Part shown: positions 34,924-44,058 of the stretch, piece after piece
How positions within the stretch are numbered: position 1 is the stretch's first letter
Layout: every line of letters starts with the position of its first letter
NCBI GenBank assembly: GCA_022845955.1
Contig: AP025576.1
Location: 1,426,001 to 1,490,000 of the forward strand
Direction of reading: 5' to 3'
DNA from: Lachnospiraceae bacterium
GTDB lineage: Bacteria > Bacillota > Clostridia > Lachnospirales > Lachnospiraceae
DNA: 64,000 bases
Made by a program: the position numbers and the translations under genes
Notes under the pieces: model-generated
What the model saw: the letters and a program-made list of their open reading frames with translations, nothing else
What the model was told of the DNA's origin: nothing
The model's database searches: none

Positions 34924-36696
34924 ATGGATAAAAGTAAAAAATACTGCAGTGTGGGAGTCAAGCTGGTAGGCTTCTATGTTATTTTAGGCCTGATTCCCCT
35001 GATCATAGCCTATTTATATACATTTTATGTCCTCCGTTTTGCTCTGGAAGAGGATGGCTACAGGTACATCCGTCAGGAATCCGAACAGGCAGGAAACCTG
35101 ATGGATGCATGGACGGACAGATATGCCGCAATAATTGACAGTATTTATATGGATTTCTATACCAACGCCTATATCATGGCAGATTACAGCGATACGGGAT
35201 ATGAAAGTATGTATCCCTATATAGATAAGGTGATGCTGAAACTTGCCCTGCTTTGTCCGGAAACCACAAAAATTGAGTTTTACAGCTTTAATGAGACACT
35301 TCCGGAGGACGGGAATTATTTCAGGAAGGTAAGCCAGATGAAAGAGGGCTGGTTTCAGAAGGCCGTGGATGCGAATGGATTTACGGTTGTGGCAGGAGTG
35401 GACAGCCGGAAGGAGTATGGCTATGAAAGACCGTATATCGGGATGGTCAAACTGCTGAATTATTTTAATAACGGGTCGTTGCAGAATGTCCTTCAGATAC
35501 AGGTAGACGCAGTGAGCGTTTGTGATTTGATATATGATGAAAAGGAAACCTGCCGTAAATTTGTATTAAGTGAAGACGGCACGGTGCTGGCTTCTTCGGA
35601 ACGAGGGGATTTGGGGAAACACGCGGAGGAAGTATTGGAAGATTCCATAAGATGGGAGGATATTGACTGGGAGCAGCCAGGAAGCCTTTTGGAACAGGGA
35701 ATGTATTATATGGTGACGAAGGATTGTCAGATGAATATGAAAGTTCTCGTAATCGCGGATAAAGCTTCTGTTCTTGAAAAAGCGGATCTCATGGCGGAAA
35801 AAATCCTTTTTCTTCTGGCGCTTACCGCAATTATGGCTTTGGCCGCCATTCTATTGTATGGCAGAAATTTCACACAGAGAATCAACCGGATTGTCTATGC
35901 AACCGGGAGGTTGAGAAGGGGAGATTTCAGTTATCTGGTGAGAGAAAAAACAAATGATGAAATCGGTAAGGTGGCAGATGCAATGGATGATCTGACACGT
36001 CAGATGGAGGTTCTGATCCATGAGAATTATCAGAAGCAATTAAGGCTCAGGGATAGTGAAATTAACCTTCTTTACGAACAAATCGATCCGCATTTTCTTT
36101 ATAATGCTCTTTCAACGATTTCCTCTTTATCCATTATGGAAGGTGATGGGCAGACTAACAAATGCGTAAAAGCGCTGGGAGAATTTTACAGGGTATCCTT
36201 GAATAAGGGGAAAAGAATAGTATCGGTCCAGGAGGAAGTGGAACTTCTGAAGAGCTATATGGTTATCCAGAAATTCCGTTTTGATGACAGTATTGATATT
36301 ATATATGATATTTCCAGAGGAACATTACAGTACCGATGTCTGAAGCTGCTTCTGCAGCCTGTAGTGGAAAATTCCATAAAATATGGAATCAGGGATAATA
36401 ACGGAAGAGTTCTTCATATAAAGGTGATGGTTTATGAAGAAAAGGAGACCGTTTATTTTGTAATTGAGGATGACGGCAGCGGAATGGAGCGGGAGAGACT
36501 GGAAGAGGTACAGGCTGCAGTAAATAAAGGAAACGGGGGATATGGACTCAAAAATATTGATATCAGAATTAAGCTGCAGTACGGTTTCCGGTATGGGCTT
36601 CGTCTGGAAAGTGAAAAAGGAATTGGAACCAGGGTTATCATTGGAATCCCACGTGTATGGAAGGAAATTGCACAAGCAGGAAACATGCCGGACTAA
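34924..36696 (+). CDS. YesM-type sensor histidine kinase
   Basis: A 590-residue membrane kinase. ATG 34924 (MDKSKKYCSVGVKLVG) comes 2 bases after the regulator stop. A helix at about residues 13-38 and another near 290-312 enclose a Cache-like extracellular sensor of about 250 residues. Then come HAMP, the His_kinase box YEQIDPHFLYNALSTISSL, and an ATPase domain with N-box VVENSIKYGI, VIEDDGSGMERE and GGYGLKNIDIRIKL. All catalytic boxes are intact. It should sense the extracellular sugar or the loaded binding protein and signal to the regulator at 33398. The stop codon region lies next to the terminator stem at 36681. Confidence 0.92.
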   Translation: MDKSKKYCSVGVKLVGFYVILGLIPLIIAYLYTFYVLRFALEEDGYRYIRQESEQAGNLMDAWTDRYAAIIDSIYMDFYTNAYIMADYSDTGYESMYPYIDKVMLKLALLCPETTKIEFYSFNETLPEDGNYFRKVSQMKEGWFQKAVDANGFTVVAGVDSRKEYGYERPYIGMVKLLNYFNNGSLQNVLQIQVDAVSVCDLIYDEKETCRKFVLSEDGTVLASSERGDLGKHAEEVLEDSIRWEDIDWEQPGSLLEQGMYYMVTKDCQMNMKVLVIADKASVLEKADLMAEKILFLLALTAIMALAAILLYGRNFTQRINRIVYATGRLRRGDFSYLVREKTNDEIGKVADAMDDLTRQMEVLIHENYQKQLRLRDSEINLLYEQIDPHFLYNALSTISSLSIMEGDGQTNKCVKALGEFYRVSLNKGKRIVSVQEEVELLKSYMVIQKFRFDDSIDIIYDISRGTLQYRCLKLLLQPVVENSIKYGIRDNNGRVLHIKVMVYEEKETVYFVIEDDGSGMERERLEEVQAAVNKGNGGYGLKNIDIRIKLQYGFRYGLRLESEKGIGTRVIIGIPRVWKEIAQAGNMPD

Positions 36697-36713
36697 TGTC
36701 CGGCATGTTTTTG
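36681..36713 (+). terminator. Terminator overlapping the end of the sensor gene
   Basis: A 13-bp stem AAACATGCCGGAC/GTCCGGCATGTTT with TAAT loop and a T run. The left arm includes the last sensor codons. It separates the GH127-regulator unit from the importer operon. Confidence 0.9.
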
Positions 36714-36790
36714 TATGGACAGGCGGAGTTAATAATGAAGTTTAACAAAGATATAAATTGTCATAAGTATATGAAATTATACGTCTAAAA

Positions 36791-36899
36791 ATGAAAAAAC
36801 TATATATTTTGTAAGTTAATGATAAAAATAAAATCACATGTATGAAAAATTGTGGTTTTTTGATAAGTATTATTAAAAATTATTGTAGAATATGAAAAA
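36791..36899 (+). promoter_or_regulatory. Three ATGAAAAA repeats at about 50-bp steps upstream of the importer
   Basis: ATGAAAAA occurs at 36791, 36842 and 36892 in the 311-base gap before the permease gene, with spacings of 51 and 50. The same octamer appears at 31060 upstream of GH127. The gap is very AT-rich, so chance copies are possible, but the regular spacing makes them candidate activator sites. No clean -35/-10 pair was found. Confidence 0.4.
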
Positions 36900-37007
36900 C
36901 GCTGTTGATACAATAAAAACAAGAAATCAGAAGGGGGTTGGGGCAAATGGGGAAGAGGAATATTGGATGTAATTGCTGCTTCGATTCTGAAAGTTCAGGA
37001 GGTAGAA

Positions 37008-37985
37008 ATGAAACATAATAAATGCGCAGAAAATGTTCCTGCAGAATACGTTCCATTCAGCGGAAAAAAGAAGCTGGCACTGAAAGCGTGGCGGCAGAGA
37101 TATTTGTTTTTAATGATGCTTCCCGCACTGATCTGTGTAATTCTTTTCAGTTATATCCCGATGACAGGCCTGTATATTTCTTTTGTTAACTATGTGCCCA
37201 GAGGAGAAGGCTTTTATCAGGATATGCTGGCTGCTGACTTTGTAGGGCTGGACTGGTTTGCCTATTTTTTCTCTACTGATTTTGCAGTCATTATGAGGAA
37301 TACACTTTGCCAGAGCACGCTGACACTTCTTTTTTCATTTCCGGCCCCGATACTCTTTGCCATTTGTTTGAATGAAATTAAAAACAATAAAGTAAAAAAG
37401 GCAGCTCAGACAGCCTCCTATCTGCCTTATTTTATTTCCTGGGTTATAGCGGCAAATATGTTTATTACCTTCCTGTCAGGAGACGGAATCATCAATGACA
37501 TTCTGCAGGCACTGCATATTACAAATAAAGATATCCTGTTCATGCAGGAAGGCAGATATTTCTGGTGGATTCTGGCGCTGGCCAATACCTGGAAGAATAT
37601 AGGATATGACGCCATAATTTATCTGGCTGCTATTTCGGGGATAGACCAGGAAATGTATGAAGCGGCAGAAGTGGACGGAGCAACAAGAACGCAGAAAATC
37701 TGGTATATCACGCTTCCGTCACTGCTTCCTACAATCATGGTGATGCTTCTGCTGGCGGTAGGAGGAATTCTGAATGTGGGATATGAACAGCAGCTGCTGC
37801 TGGGAAATGATGCGGTGATCCAATACTCGGATGTTTTCGATACCTATACATACCGCTATGGTATTATCAATGGCATGTACTCCTACGGAACAGCAGTTGG
37901 ACTTTTTAAATCAGCAGTTTCCTTTACCTTTGTAGCAATTACCAACAGACTGTCCAGAAAACATGCGGACGTATCATTGTATTAG
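37008..37985 (+). CDS. ABC sugar importer permease, LplB type
   Basis: A 325-residue permease. ATG 37008 follows CAGGAGG. Recognised by the N-terminal YLFLMMLPALICVILFSYIP with MTGLYISFVNY after it, and the EAA loop MYEAAEVDGATRTQKIWYI. It has a longer polar N-terminus than the other LplB copies here. First gene of the importer operon that lies between the GH127/regulator unit and the hydroxyproline genes. Likely cargo: a short arabinoside, possibly one attached to hydroxyproline (inference from both neighbours). Confidence 0.9.
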   Translation: MKHNKCAENVPAEYVPFSGKKKLALKAWRQRYLFLMMLPALICVILFSYIPMTGLYISFVNYVPRGEGFYQDMLAADFVGLDWFAYFFSTDFAVIMRNTLCQSTLTLLFSFPAPILFAICLNEIKNNKVKKAAQTASYLPYFISWVIAANMFITFLSGDGIINDILQALHITNKDILFMQEGRYFWWILALANTWKNIGYDAIIYLAAISGIDQEMYEAAEVDGATRTQKIWYITLPSLLPTIMVMLLLAVGGILNVGYEQQLLLGNDAVIQYSDVFDTYTYRYGIINGMYSYGTAVGLFKSAVSFTFVAITNRLSRKHADVSLY

Positions 37986-37996
37986 GAGGCGGAGCC

Positions 37997-38902
37997 ATGA
38001 AAAAGAAAAGCGTTAAAGGAAAGAAAACGGGCGGCGAGCTGGTATTGGATGTCTTTAAAGTCTTTTTTGTACTGCTGGTATCCGTAGTATGCGTTTATCC
38101 TTTCTGGAATATCTTCATTATTTCTGTCAATGATGGACAGGATGCTCTGCGCGGCGGGCTGTATTTCTGGCCCCGGGTTTTTACACTGGAAAATTACCAG
38201 GAAATTCTCAGAAGAAGCGAATTTGTCCGCGCTATTGGAGTCACGGTTTTAAGGACATTAATAGGGACACCATTGGTAGTTCTGGTTACCTCCATGCTGG
38301 CCTATGTGTTGTCCAGGAGTGAACTGCTGGGGAAAAAGTTCTGGACGCTGATGTTTATTTTTACCATGTATTTCAGCGGAGGAATGGTTCCCTATTATCT
38401 GCAGCTGAAGAATCTGGGAATGCTGGATCATTTTATTGTATACATCATTCCGGGAATGCTGAATGTTTACTACATGATCTTGATAAGAAGCTATATTTAC
38501 GGGATTCCTGAGAGCCTGGTAGAATCGGCCAAGCTGGATGGTGCCAATGACCTGTGGGTTTATGGGAGGATTATTCTTCCTCTTTCAAAACCGGTAGTTA
38601 TGACTATCGTACTTTTTGCATCGATAGGACACTGGAATGCATGGTTTGATTCCAGACTGTATACCAATTCCATGAATTTAAAAACGCTCCAGCTTGTCCT
38701 GGTGGAGATTCTCAACCAGTTCCAGACTTCAGGAACAAACGGTGCAACTTTGGCGCAGAGAGCGCAGATGATGTCCGGAGTAACCCAGAAAAGCGTACAG
38801 ATGGCGGCGGTTATGGTGGCTACAATACCGATTATCTGTGTATATCCTTTTGTGCAGAAATATTTTGTAAAGGGAATCATGATCGGAGCCGTAAAAGCCT
38901 GA
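37997..38902 (+). CDS. ABC sugar importer permease, YtcP/AraQ type
   Basis: A 301-residue permease 11 bases downstream of its partner, with an AGGAGGCGGAG site. Family ends are clear: VSVVCVYPFWNIFIISVND near the start and YPFVQKYFVKGIMIGAVKA at the end. The ATPase-docking loop is SLVESAKLDGANDLWVYGR. A 105-base gap with a small CCGGC/GCCGG hairpin follows before the binding-protein gene. That arrangement often lets the binding protein be made in excess. Confidence 0.9.
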   Translation: MKKKSVKGKKTGGELVLDVFKVFFVLLVSVVCVYPFWNIFIISVNDGQDALRGGLYFWPRVFTLENYQEILRRSEFVRAIGVTVLRTLIGTPLVVLVTSMLAYVLSRSELLGKKFWTLMFIFTMYFSGGMVPYYLQLKNLGMLDHFIVYIIPGMLNVYYMILIRSYIYGIPESLVESAKLDGANDLWVYGRIILPLSKPVVMTIVLFASIGHWNAWFDSRLYTNSMNLKTLQLVLVEILNQFQTSGTNGATLAQRAQMMSGVTQKSVQMAAVMVATIPIICVYPFVQKYFVKGIMIGAVKA

Positions 38903-39007
38903 GAATAAGAAAAAGAAAATAAGAGATATCCGGCGTAAAGTTTACACAGGCCGGACAGGCAGAAGAAGATTCAAGCGGTTTAATTAAATCCAAAAGGAGG
39001 AAAAGGT

Positions 39008-40675
39008 ATGAAAAGAAAGGGATTCAAACAGGGAGTGGCGGTGCTGCTTACGGCAGCCTGCGTGATTTCCGGATGCGCAAGCACTGGCGGGGGTACGCAG
39101 ACAGCAGGGACGCAATCCGGCGAAACCACAGCAGGGACGCAGGAGCAGCAGGCAGCGGCGTCTGCAGACGGAGAGGTTAAGACGATTACTATTTTTAACA
39201 GCGGAGGAACGGTTCCGGAGTTTAAGGATCCTGTGGCTTCGCAGATACAGGAAAAGACAGGCTTTAAAATGGAGTATGTTGATGGTGCCGGCGCAGTGGA
39301 AGAAAAGCTGAACCTGATGCTTTCCGGTCAGACTTATCCCGATATTGTTTATCTGGACAGTGCAAGTCCTGTAAGAAAAGCCTATGAAGAAGCAGGGGCA
39401 TTGATTGGCCTTAAGGATCTGATAGAGCAATACGGACCTGACATTAAGGAAATGTATGGGGATCTGCTGATTCGTTTTGAATCGGAAGACGGTGAAATTT
39501 ACGGACTGGGTGACTGGTATGATTTGGATCCGGATCCGAATGTCATGGTTATGATTAAGTATGATCTTTTGAAAGAAATTGTAGGACAGGAACGGGCAGA
39601 CAATCATGAGCAGCCTTTTACGCAGGATGAATTTATACAGCTGCTTCATGATTTTAAAGAAAAGTTTCCTGCAATTGATGGCGTGGAAAGCATCCCTATC
39701 AGTATAGAAGGAAAAGGCTGGGATGTAAGCATGTTCCTGGGCATGTTTGGTATTGTGGAATATTACACCGGGAATGATAAAATTGAGCATAAGGTAAGAG
39801 ATCCTCAGTTTAAGGAAATGGTACAGATGCTTAATCAGCTTTACAGGGAAGGCCTGCTGGATAAGGACTGGGTGACTCTGGACTGGAATCAGCTGGAAGA
39901 AAAAATTACCAAAGGCTATACCTTCTGTACTGTAGATTCTAATTGGATTGCAACAAGACCGAACCAGTCTCTGCGTGTACAGGGCGGTGAAGATGCGGAT
40001 TTTCGTTCCTACAAGGTAGTGGGAAACGGAGTAACCGCAGAAGAAACAACCTACAACAGCAGAAATACATTGGGCTGGGGGGACTGGTGTATCACCAAAA
40101 ACTGTAAGGATCCTGTGGCAGCTATGCAGTTCTGTAACTTTATGGCAAGTGAGGAAGGCCAGTACCTTACGCTTTGGGGTGTGGAAGGTGAGCATTGGGA
40201 CTACGTGGACGGAAAGCATCAGCCCAGGCAGGAAGTGCTTGATTCTTATCGTGCGGACGAAGTTGCATGTTCCCGTGAAACAGGCATCAGAAGATACAGA
40301 ATGTTTGTAAAGAACGGTACCGGCAAAGATGGAACCCCTTATGATCTGGTAACAAAATGGGAGCCTACATCAGACTGGCAATATGCTTACCAGGCCAGTG
40401 CGGATACGGATTTGTATGATAACTCCTATTATGCAGGGCTGGAACCGGCAGGCAGTACGCCGGAAGGCCTGATTGCGCAGAAGATTGCGGACATTTATGA
40501 CGAATATGTGCCTAAGATGGTAAATGCTGCATCATTGGAAGATTGTGTGGCACAGTATGACACTATGATATCCAGCATGGAAACCGCGGGGCTTGTAAAA
40601 CTGGAAGAAGTAATGACAAAGAATTATCTTGCTAAAATGGAACGCTGGGGTGTGGAACCATACTCCCACAGATAA
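39008..40675 (+). CDS. Sugar-binding lipoprotein (LplA type)
   Basis: A 555-residue extracellular binding protein. Lipobox VISGC with lipidated C23, then a Gly/Thr/Gln-rich flexible tether of about 35 residues. The mature domain begins VKTITIFNSGGTVPEFKDP. Two lobes follow, with YPDIVYLDSASPVRKAYEEA in the first and a C-terminal helix that ends near the catalytically irrelevant WGVEPYSH. AAAGGAGGAAAAGG is a very strong ribosome site. A terminator lies 9 bases after the stop, so this gene closes the strongly expressed part of the operon. Confidence 0.88.
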   Translation: MKRKGFKQGVAVLLTAACVISGCASTGGGTQTAGTQSGETTAGTQEQQAAASADGEVKTITIFNSGGTVPEFKDPVASQIQEKTGFKMEYVDGAGAVEEKLNLMLSGQTYPDIVYLDSASPVRKAYEEAGALIGLKDLIEQYGPDIKEMYGDLLIRFESEDGEIYGLGDWYDLDPDPNVMVMIKYDLLKEIVGQERADNHEQPFTQDEFIQLLHDFKEKFPAIDGVESIPISIEGKGWDVSMFLGMFGIVEYYTGNDKIEHKVRDPQFKEMVQMLNQLYREGLLDKDWVTLDWNQLEEKITKGYTFCTVDSNWIATRPNQSLRVQGGEDADFRSYKVVGNGVTAEETTYNSRNTLGWGDWCITKNCKDPVAAMQFCNFMASEEGQYLTLWGVEGEHWDYVDGKHQPRQEVLDSYRADEVACSRETGIRRYRMFVKNGTGKDGTPYDLVTKWEPTSDWQYAYQASADTDLYDNSYYAGLEPAGSTPEGLIAQKIADIYDEYVPKMVNAASLEDCVAQYDTMISSMETAGLVKLEEVMTKNYLAKMERWGVEPYSHR

Positions 40676-40684
40676 GGAAAGAAG

Positions 40685-40712
40685 GGGGTGCCCGCCGGGA
40701 CACCCCTTTTTT
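40685..40712 (+). terminator. Terminator/attenuator between the importer and hydroxyproline genes
   Basis: GGGGTGCCC pairs with GGGACACCCC (one bulged A), followed by six T residues at 40707-40712. Only 17 bases separate it from the epimerase start, leaving no room for a promoter. Downstream genes must therefore depend on readthrough or on a promoter inside the binding-protein gene. Confidence 0.85.
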
Positions 40713-40729
40713 GGAAAGGTATGGCTTAT

Positions 40730-41737
40730 ATGAAAATCAGGAGTACATTTCATACGATAGATACGCATACGGGAGGAGAACCGACCCGCAATGTGGTGGG
40801 AGGAATACCGGTCATACCCGGCAGCACCATGGAAGAAAAAATGATGTATATGAGGGAGAACTGCGACTGGATAAGAGAACTGCTTACCTATGAGCCAAGA
40901 GGAAACGACGTGATGAGCGGAACCATTATTACAGCGCCCTGCCGGGAGGATGCGGATGTGGGGGTACTGTATTTTGAGGTGGGAGACTGGATGCCCATGT
41001 GCGGACATGACACAATCGGCGTGGGCACAGCCCTGGTGGAATCTGGTATGGTTAAGGTGACAGAGCCTTATACCTATATAAATCTGGATACGCCCGCCGG
41101 ACTTGTCCGGCTGAAAATCCAGGTGAAGGACTGCCAAGCACAGAATGTCACCTTCATAAATGCACCGGCATTTGTGCTGAAAAAAGATGCTAAGGTAAAA
41201 AGCAGCCGTTATGGAGAGCTGGTTATGGATATTGCCTATGGCGGAAATATTTATGCGATTCTGCCCGCCTCCTTTGTGGGTCTGCCTATTTCGCCAAAGA
41301 CCGCTTCCGCACTGATTGAGGCGGGAAATCTGATTAAAGAAGAAGTGAACAGCCAGGTGGAAATCTGCCATCCTCTCATCCCTTTTGAAAATAAGGTTAC
41401 TCATATAGAATTTTATGAACCAGCAGAAGCCCCCGGGGAACCGGTCAGAAATGCGGTGGTGATTCCGCCCGGAGCTATTGACCGTTCCCCCTGCGGAACC
41501 GGAACATCGGCAAAGCTGTCCGTTCTTGCGCTGAAGGGAAAAATAAAAAAGGGGGAAGCCTTTGTACATGAGAGCATTATTGGAAGCCGTTTTACCTGCC
41601 GGTATCTGGAGGATGCCAGAGTGGGCGATTATCCGGCGGTGGTGCCGGAGGTGACGGGAAGGGCGTGGGTAACAGGAATCCACACCTTTATGCTGGATGA
41701 TGACGATCCGTTTGTCAGAGGATTTCAGCTGAGATAA
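40730..41737 (+). CDS. Proline racemase / 4-hydroxyproline 2-epimerase
   Basis: A 335-residue enzyme of the proline racemase superfamily, the same length as clostridial ProR. Both catalytic cysteines are present: C91 in PMCGHDTIG and C255 in DRSPCGTGTSAK. That makes it a racemase/epimerase; trans-3-hydroxyproline dehydratases replace the second cysteine by threonine. The substrate loop DTHTGGEPTR is intact. ATG 40730 is preferred to 40721 because GGAAAGG touches the latter. ProR and hydroxyproline epimerase cannot be separated with certainty by eye. The downstream dehydrogenase and DHDPS-type deaminase match the 4-hydroxyproline route, and I favour the epimerase. Confidence 0.88.
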   Translation: MKIRSTFHTIDTHTGGEPTRNVVGGIPVIPGSTMEEKMMYMRENCDWIRELLTYEPRGNDVMSGTIITAPCREDADVGVLYFEVGDWMPMCGHDTIGVGTALVESGMVKVTEPYTYINLDTPAGLVRLKIQVKDCQAQNVTFINAPAFVLKKDAKVKSSRYGELVMDIAYGGNIYAILPASFVGLPISPKTASALIEAGNLIKEEVNSQVEICHPLIPFENKVTHIEFYEPAEAPGEPVRNAVVIPPGAIDRSPCGTGTSAKLSVLALKGKIKKGEAFVHESIIGSRFTCRYLEDARVGDYPAVVPEVTGRAWVTGIHTFMLDDDDPFVRGFQLR

Positions 41738-41774
41738 GGTATACGGTATTTGGGATAAAAGGGAGGATATATCA

Positions 41775-42104
41775 ATGGAACGCAGAGTTTTGGATCATCC
41801 GATTCTGGGGCCGCTGGAGGACGGAGATACGGTACAGATTACGGTAGACGGGAAAAAGTATACGGCCAGAAAAGGAGAAGTGATAGCGGCGGTGCTTATG
41901 GCAAATGGTATTATGGTGCACAGATATACGGCAAAGCTGCATGAACCGAGAGGGATTTACTGCGGAATCGGGCAGTGTACGGATTGTGTAATGACCGTAA
42001 ACGGCAGGCCCAATGTACGTACCTGTATTACGCCGGTGGAAGAAGGCATGGTGATTGAAACACAGGAGGGAATCGGAAAGGGGGCGGCCTGCAATGACAA
42101 TTAA
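41775..42104 (+). CDS. (2Fe-2S) subunit of D-amino-acid/D-hydroxyproline dehydrogenase (HcnA-like)
   Basis: A 109-residue ferredoxin-like protein of the Fer2_4 type, with cluster ligands in IYCGIGQCTDCVMTVNG and the fourth cysteine in RTCITPV. Small subunits of this family join two flavoproteins in heteromeric dehydrogenases such as hydrogen cyanide synthase, octopine/nopaline oxidase and D-hydroxyproline dehydrogenase. The next gene begins inside its last codons (11-base overlap), and the third subunit follows, giving the complete alpha-beta-gamma set. Confidence 0.88.
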   Translation: MERRVLDHPILGPLEDGDTVQITVDGKKYTARKGEVIAAVLMANGIMVHRYTAKLHEPRGIYCGIGQCTDCVMTVNGRPNVRTCITPVEEGMVIETQEGIGKGAACNDN

Positions 42105-44058
42105 AAAGGAAGCCGTCATTATAGGGGGCGGCCCGGCCGGGCTGGCAGCCGCGATTGAGGCGGCAAAATACGGTGCAAAGGTTTTGCTGATAGATGAAAA
42201 TAAGCGGCCCGGAGGGCAGCTGTTTAAGCAGATACATAAATTCTTTGGTTCCAGGGCGCATAATGCAGGTGTCCGCGGTGTGGATATCGGAAAGCAGCTG
42301 CTTAAGCAGACAGAGGAAACAGGCGTGGAAATTTGGCTGGACAGTTCGGCTGTCGGCATATTTTCGGATAAAAGGGTTGCCATCCTGCATGAAGGGACTA
42401 CTGTTGTGGTACAGGCGGAGAGAATCTTGATCAGTACAGGGGCGGCTGAAAACGCGCTGCGTTTTAAAGGCTGGACTCTGCCGGGAGTGATGGGCGCAGG
42501 GGCGGCGCAGACTATGGTCAATGTAAACCGTGTGCTTCCGGGAAAAAGGATTCTGATGGTAGGTTCCGGAAATGTAGGCGTTATCGTGGCTTATCAGCTG
42601 ATGCAGGCAGGGGCTAATGTAGTGGGGATTGTGGAAGGTATGGATCACATCGGCGCGTATGGCGTACATGCGGCAAAAATAAGAAGAGCGGGAGTGCCGT
42701 TTTATCTGAATCATACCATAAAAGAAGCCCGGGGCAGGGAACAGGTGGAACAGGCCGTAATCGCCCGGATGCAGAGCGGACGGATTGTTGCCGGTACGGA
42801 AGAAATTATCGATGTGGATGCGGTATGTGTGGCTGTAGGGCTGCGGCCCCTGACCGAACTTGCTTATATGGCGGGCGTGAATCATGATTTTATCCCGGAG
42901 CTGGGAGGGTTTATGCCTCTGCATGACGAAAATATGGAGAGTTCCTTGCCGGGAATCTATGTTGCCGGGGATACGGCCGGAGTGGAAGAAGCCAACACGG
43001 CCATGGATGAGGGCAGGCTGGCAGGCATTGCCATGGCGCAGTCCCTTGGGTATCTCGCAGAGGAAGACGGAGAGGCAGCCAAGGAAATTGTGAGGGAACG
43101 GCTGACCGCGCTTCGTCAGGGGCCATTTGGGGAAAGAAGGCTTCAGGCGAAAGAAAGAATTCTAGCAAAGGGGGAAAAACGAACCGTCCTTCCCCAGGAA
43201 ACCGGCGGTTCGTCGGATATGTCAATCTTAACAGACGGCTATCCGTCCATAGAAGAAATTAATAAAGCAACAGGCTGGCCGGATGAGGAACGGTTTGCCA
43301 GAGGACCTGTGGCGGTTATCGAATGTGTGCAGAAAATTCCCTGCAATCCGTGTGAAGCGGCCTGTCCTGCCCATGCGATAACGGTAGGCAGTCCCATTAC
43401 GAATACACCGGTTCTTGACCGGGAGAAATGTATTGGCTGCGGCTTATGCGTATCCGCATGCTCAGGACTTGCTATTTTTATTGTGGATAAAACTTATAGT
43501 GAAACACAGGGAACCGTGAGTTTCCCCTTCGAATATCTGCCGCTGCCTGAAAAGGGGGATGAGGTGAATGCCCTGAACCGCGCCGGGGAATTTGTCTGCC
43601 GGGGAACGGTAATCCGTGTGATGAATCCGCCGGGGAATGACCATACGCCGGTGGTGACAATTGCGATACCCAAAGAATATACAGATACGGTTAGGACGAT
43701 GGGCCGTCTGAATCTGGAGGATACGGATCGCGCCTTCCGGAAAGCGGAGGGAGACGAAAGTATTGATGAGGAAATGCTGGTATGCCGCTGTGAGGAAATA
43801 ACGGCGGGAGAAATCCGTAAGGCGGTCCGTGAGTATGAAGGAACCTCCGTTACGGAAATTAAAAGAAGGGTCAGAGCCGGCATGGGGCTTTGCCAGGGAA
43901 GAACCTGCGGAAAGCTGGTAACCAGAATCATTCAGGAAGAACTGGGGAAAAGAGCGGATGAGGTGGAGCCGGCAACAAACAGGCCTCCGGTGAGGCCGAT
44001 CACCTTTGGAGAACTGGCTGGAGAGGAAGGAGGGCGGACGGATGAGCAGGGTGTATGA
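42094..44058 (+). CDS. Large flavoprotein-ferredoxin subunit (HcnB-like) of the dehydrogenase
   Basis: A 654-residue subunit; the start at ATG 42094 overlaps the ferredoxin gene. Domains in order: FAD loop AVIIGGGPAGLAAAIEA, NAD-type domain (ILMVGSGNVGVIVAYQL), FAD contact GIYVAGDTAG near residues 287-296. An inserted 4Fe-4S segment follows (IPCNPCEAACPAHAI and CIGCGLCVSACSG), and then a C-terminal BFD-like [2Fe-2S] domain (LVCRCEEITAGEI with MGLCQGRTCGK). The classical HcnB/HypO beta subunit of about 450-500 residues lacks the 4Fe-4S insertion. Its presence suggests electrons leave through a ferredoxin chain suited to an anaerobe. Confidence 0.88.
   Translation: MTIKKEAVIIGGGPAGLAAAIEAAKYGAKVLLIDENKRPGGQLFKQIHKFFGSRAHNAGVRGVDIGKQLLKQTEETGVEIWLDSSAVGIFSDKRVAILHEGTTVVVQAERILISTGAAENALRFKGWTLPGVMGAGAAQTMVNVNRVLPGKRILMVGSGNVGVIVAYQLMQAGANVVGIVEGMDHIGAYGVHAAKIRRAGVPFYLNHTIKEARGREQVEQAVIARMQSGRIVAGTEEIIDVDAVCVAVGLRPLTELAYMAGVNHDFIPELGGFMPLHDENMESSLPGIYVAGDTAGVEEANTAMDEGRLAGIAMAQSLGYLAEEDGEAAKEIVRERLTALRQGPFGERRLQAKERILAKGEKRTVLPQETGGSSDMSILTDGYPSIEEINKATGWPDEERFARGPVAVIECVQKIPCNPCEAACPAHAITVGSPITNTPVLDREKCIGCGLCVSACSGLAIFIVDKTYSETQGTVSFPFEYLPLPEKGDEVNALNRAGEFVCRGTVIRVMNPPGNDHTPVVTIAIPKEYTDTVRTMGRLNLEDTDRAFRKAEGDESIDEEMLVCRCEEITAGEIRKAVREYEGTSVTEIKRRVRAGMGLCQGRTCGKLVTRIIQEELGKRADEVEPATNRPPVRPITFGELAGEEGGRTDEQGV

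Noticed and set aside
38984..40219. A 411-codon minus-strand frame
   Set aside because: Antisense shadow of the binding-protein gene at 39008, low-complexity Cys/His/Arg-rich translation.
40730..41737. trans-3-hydroxyproline dehydratase
   Set aside because: Both catalytic cysteines are present; dehydratases have threonine at the second position.
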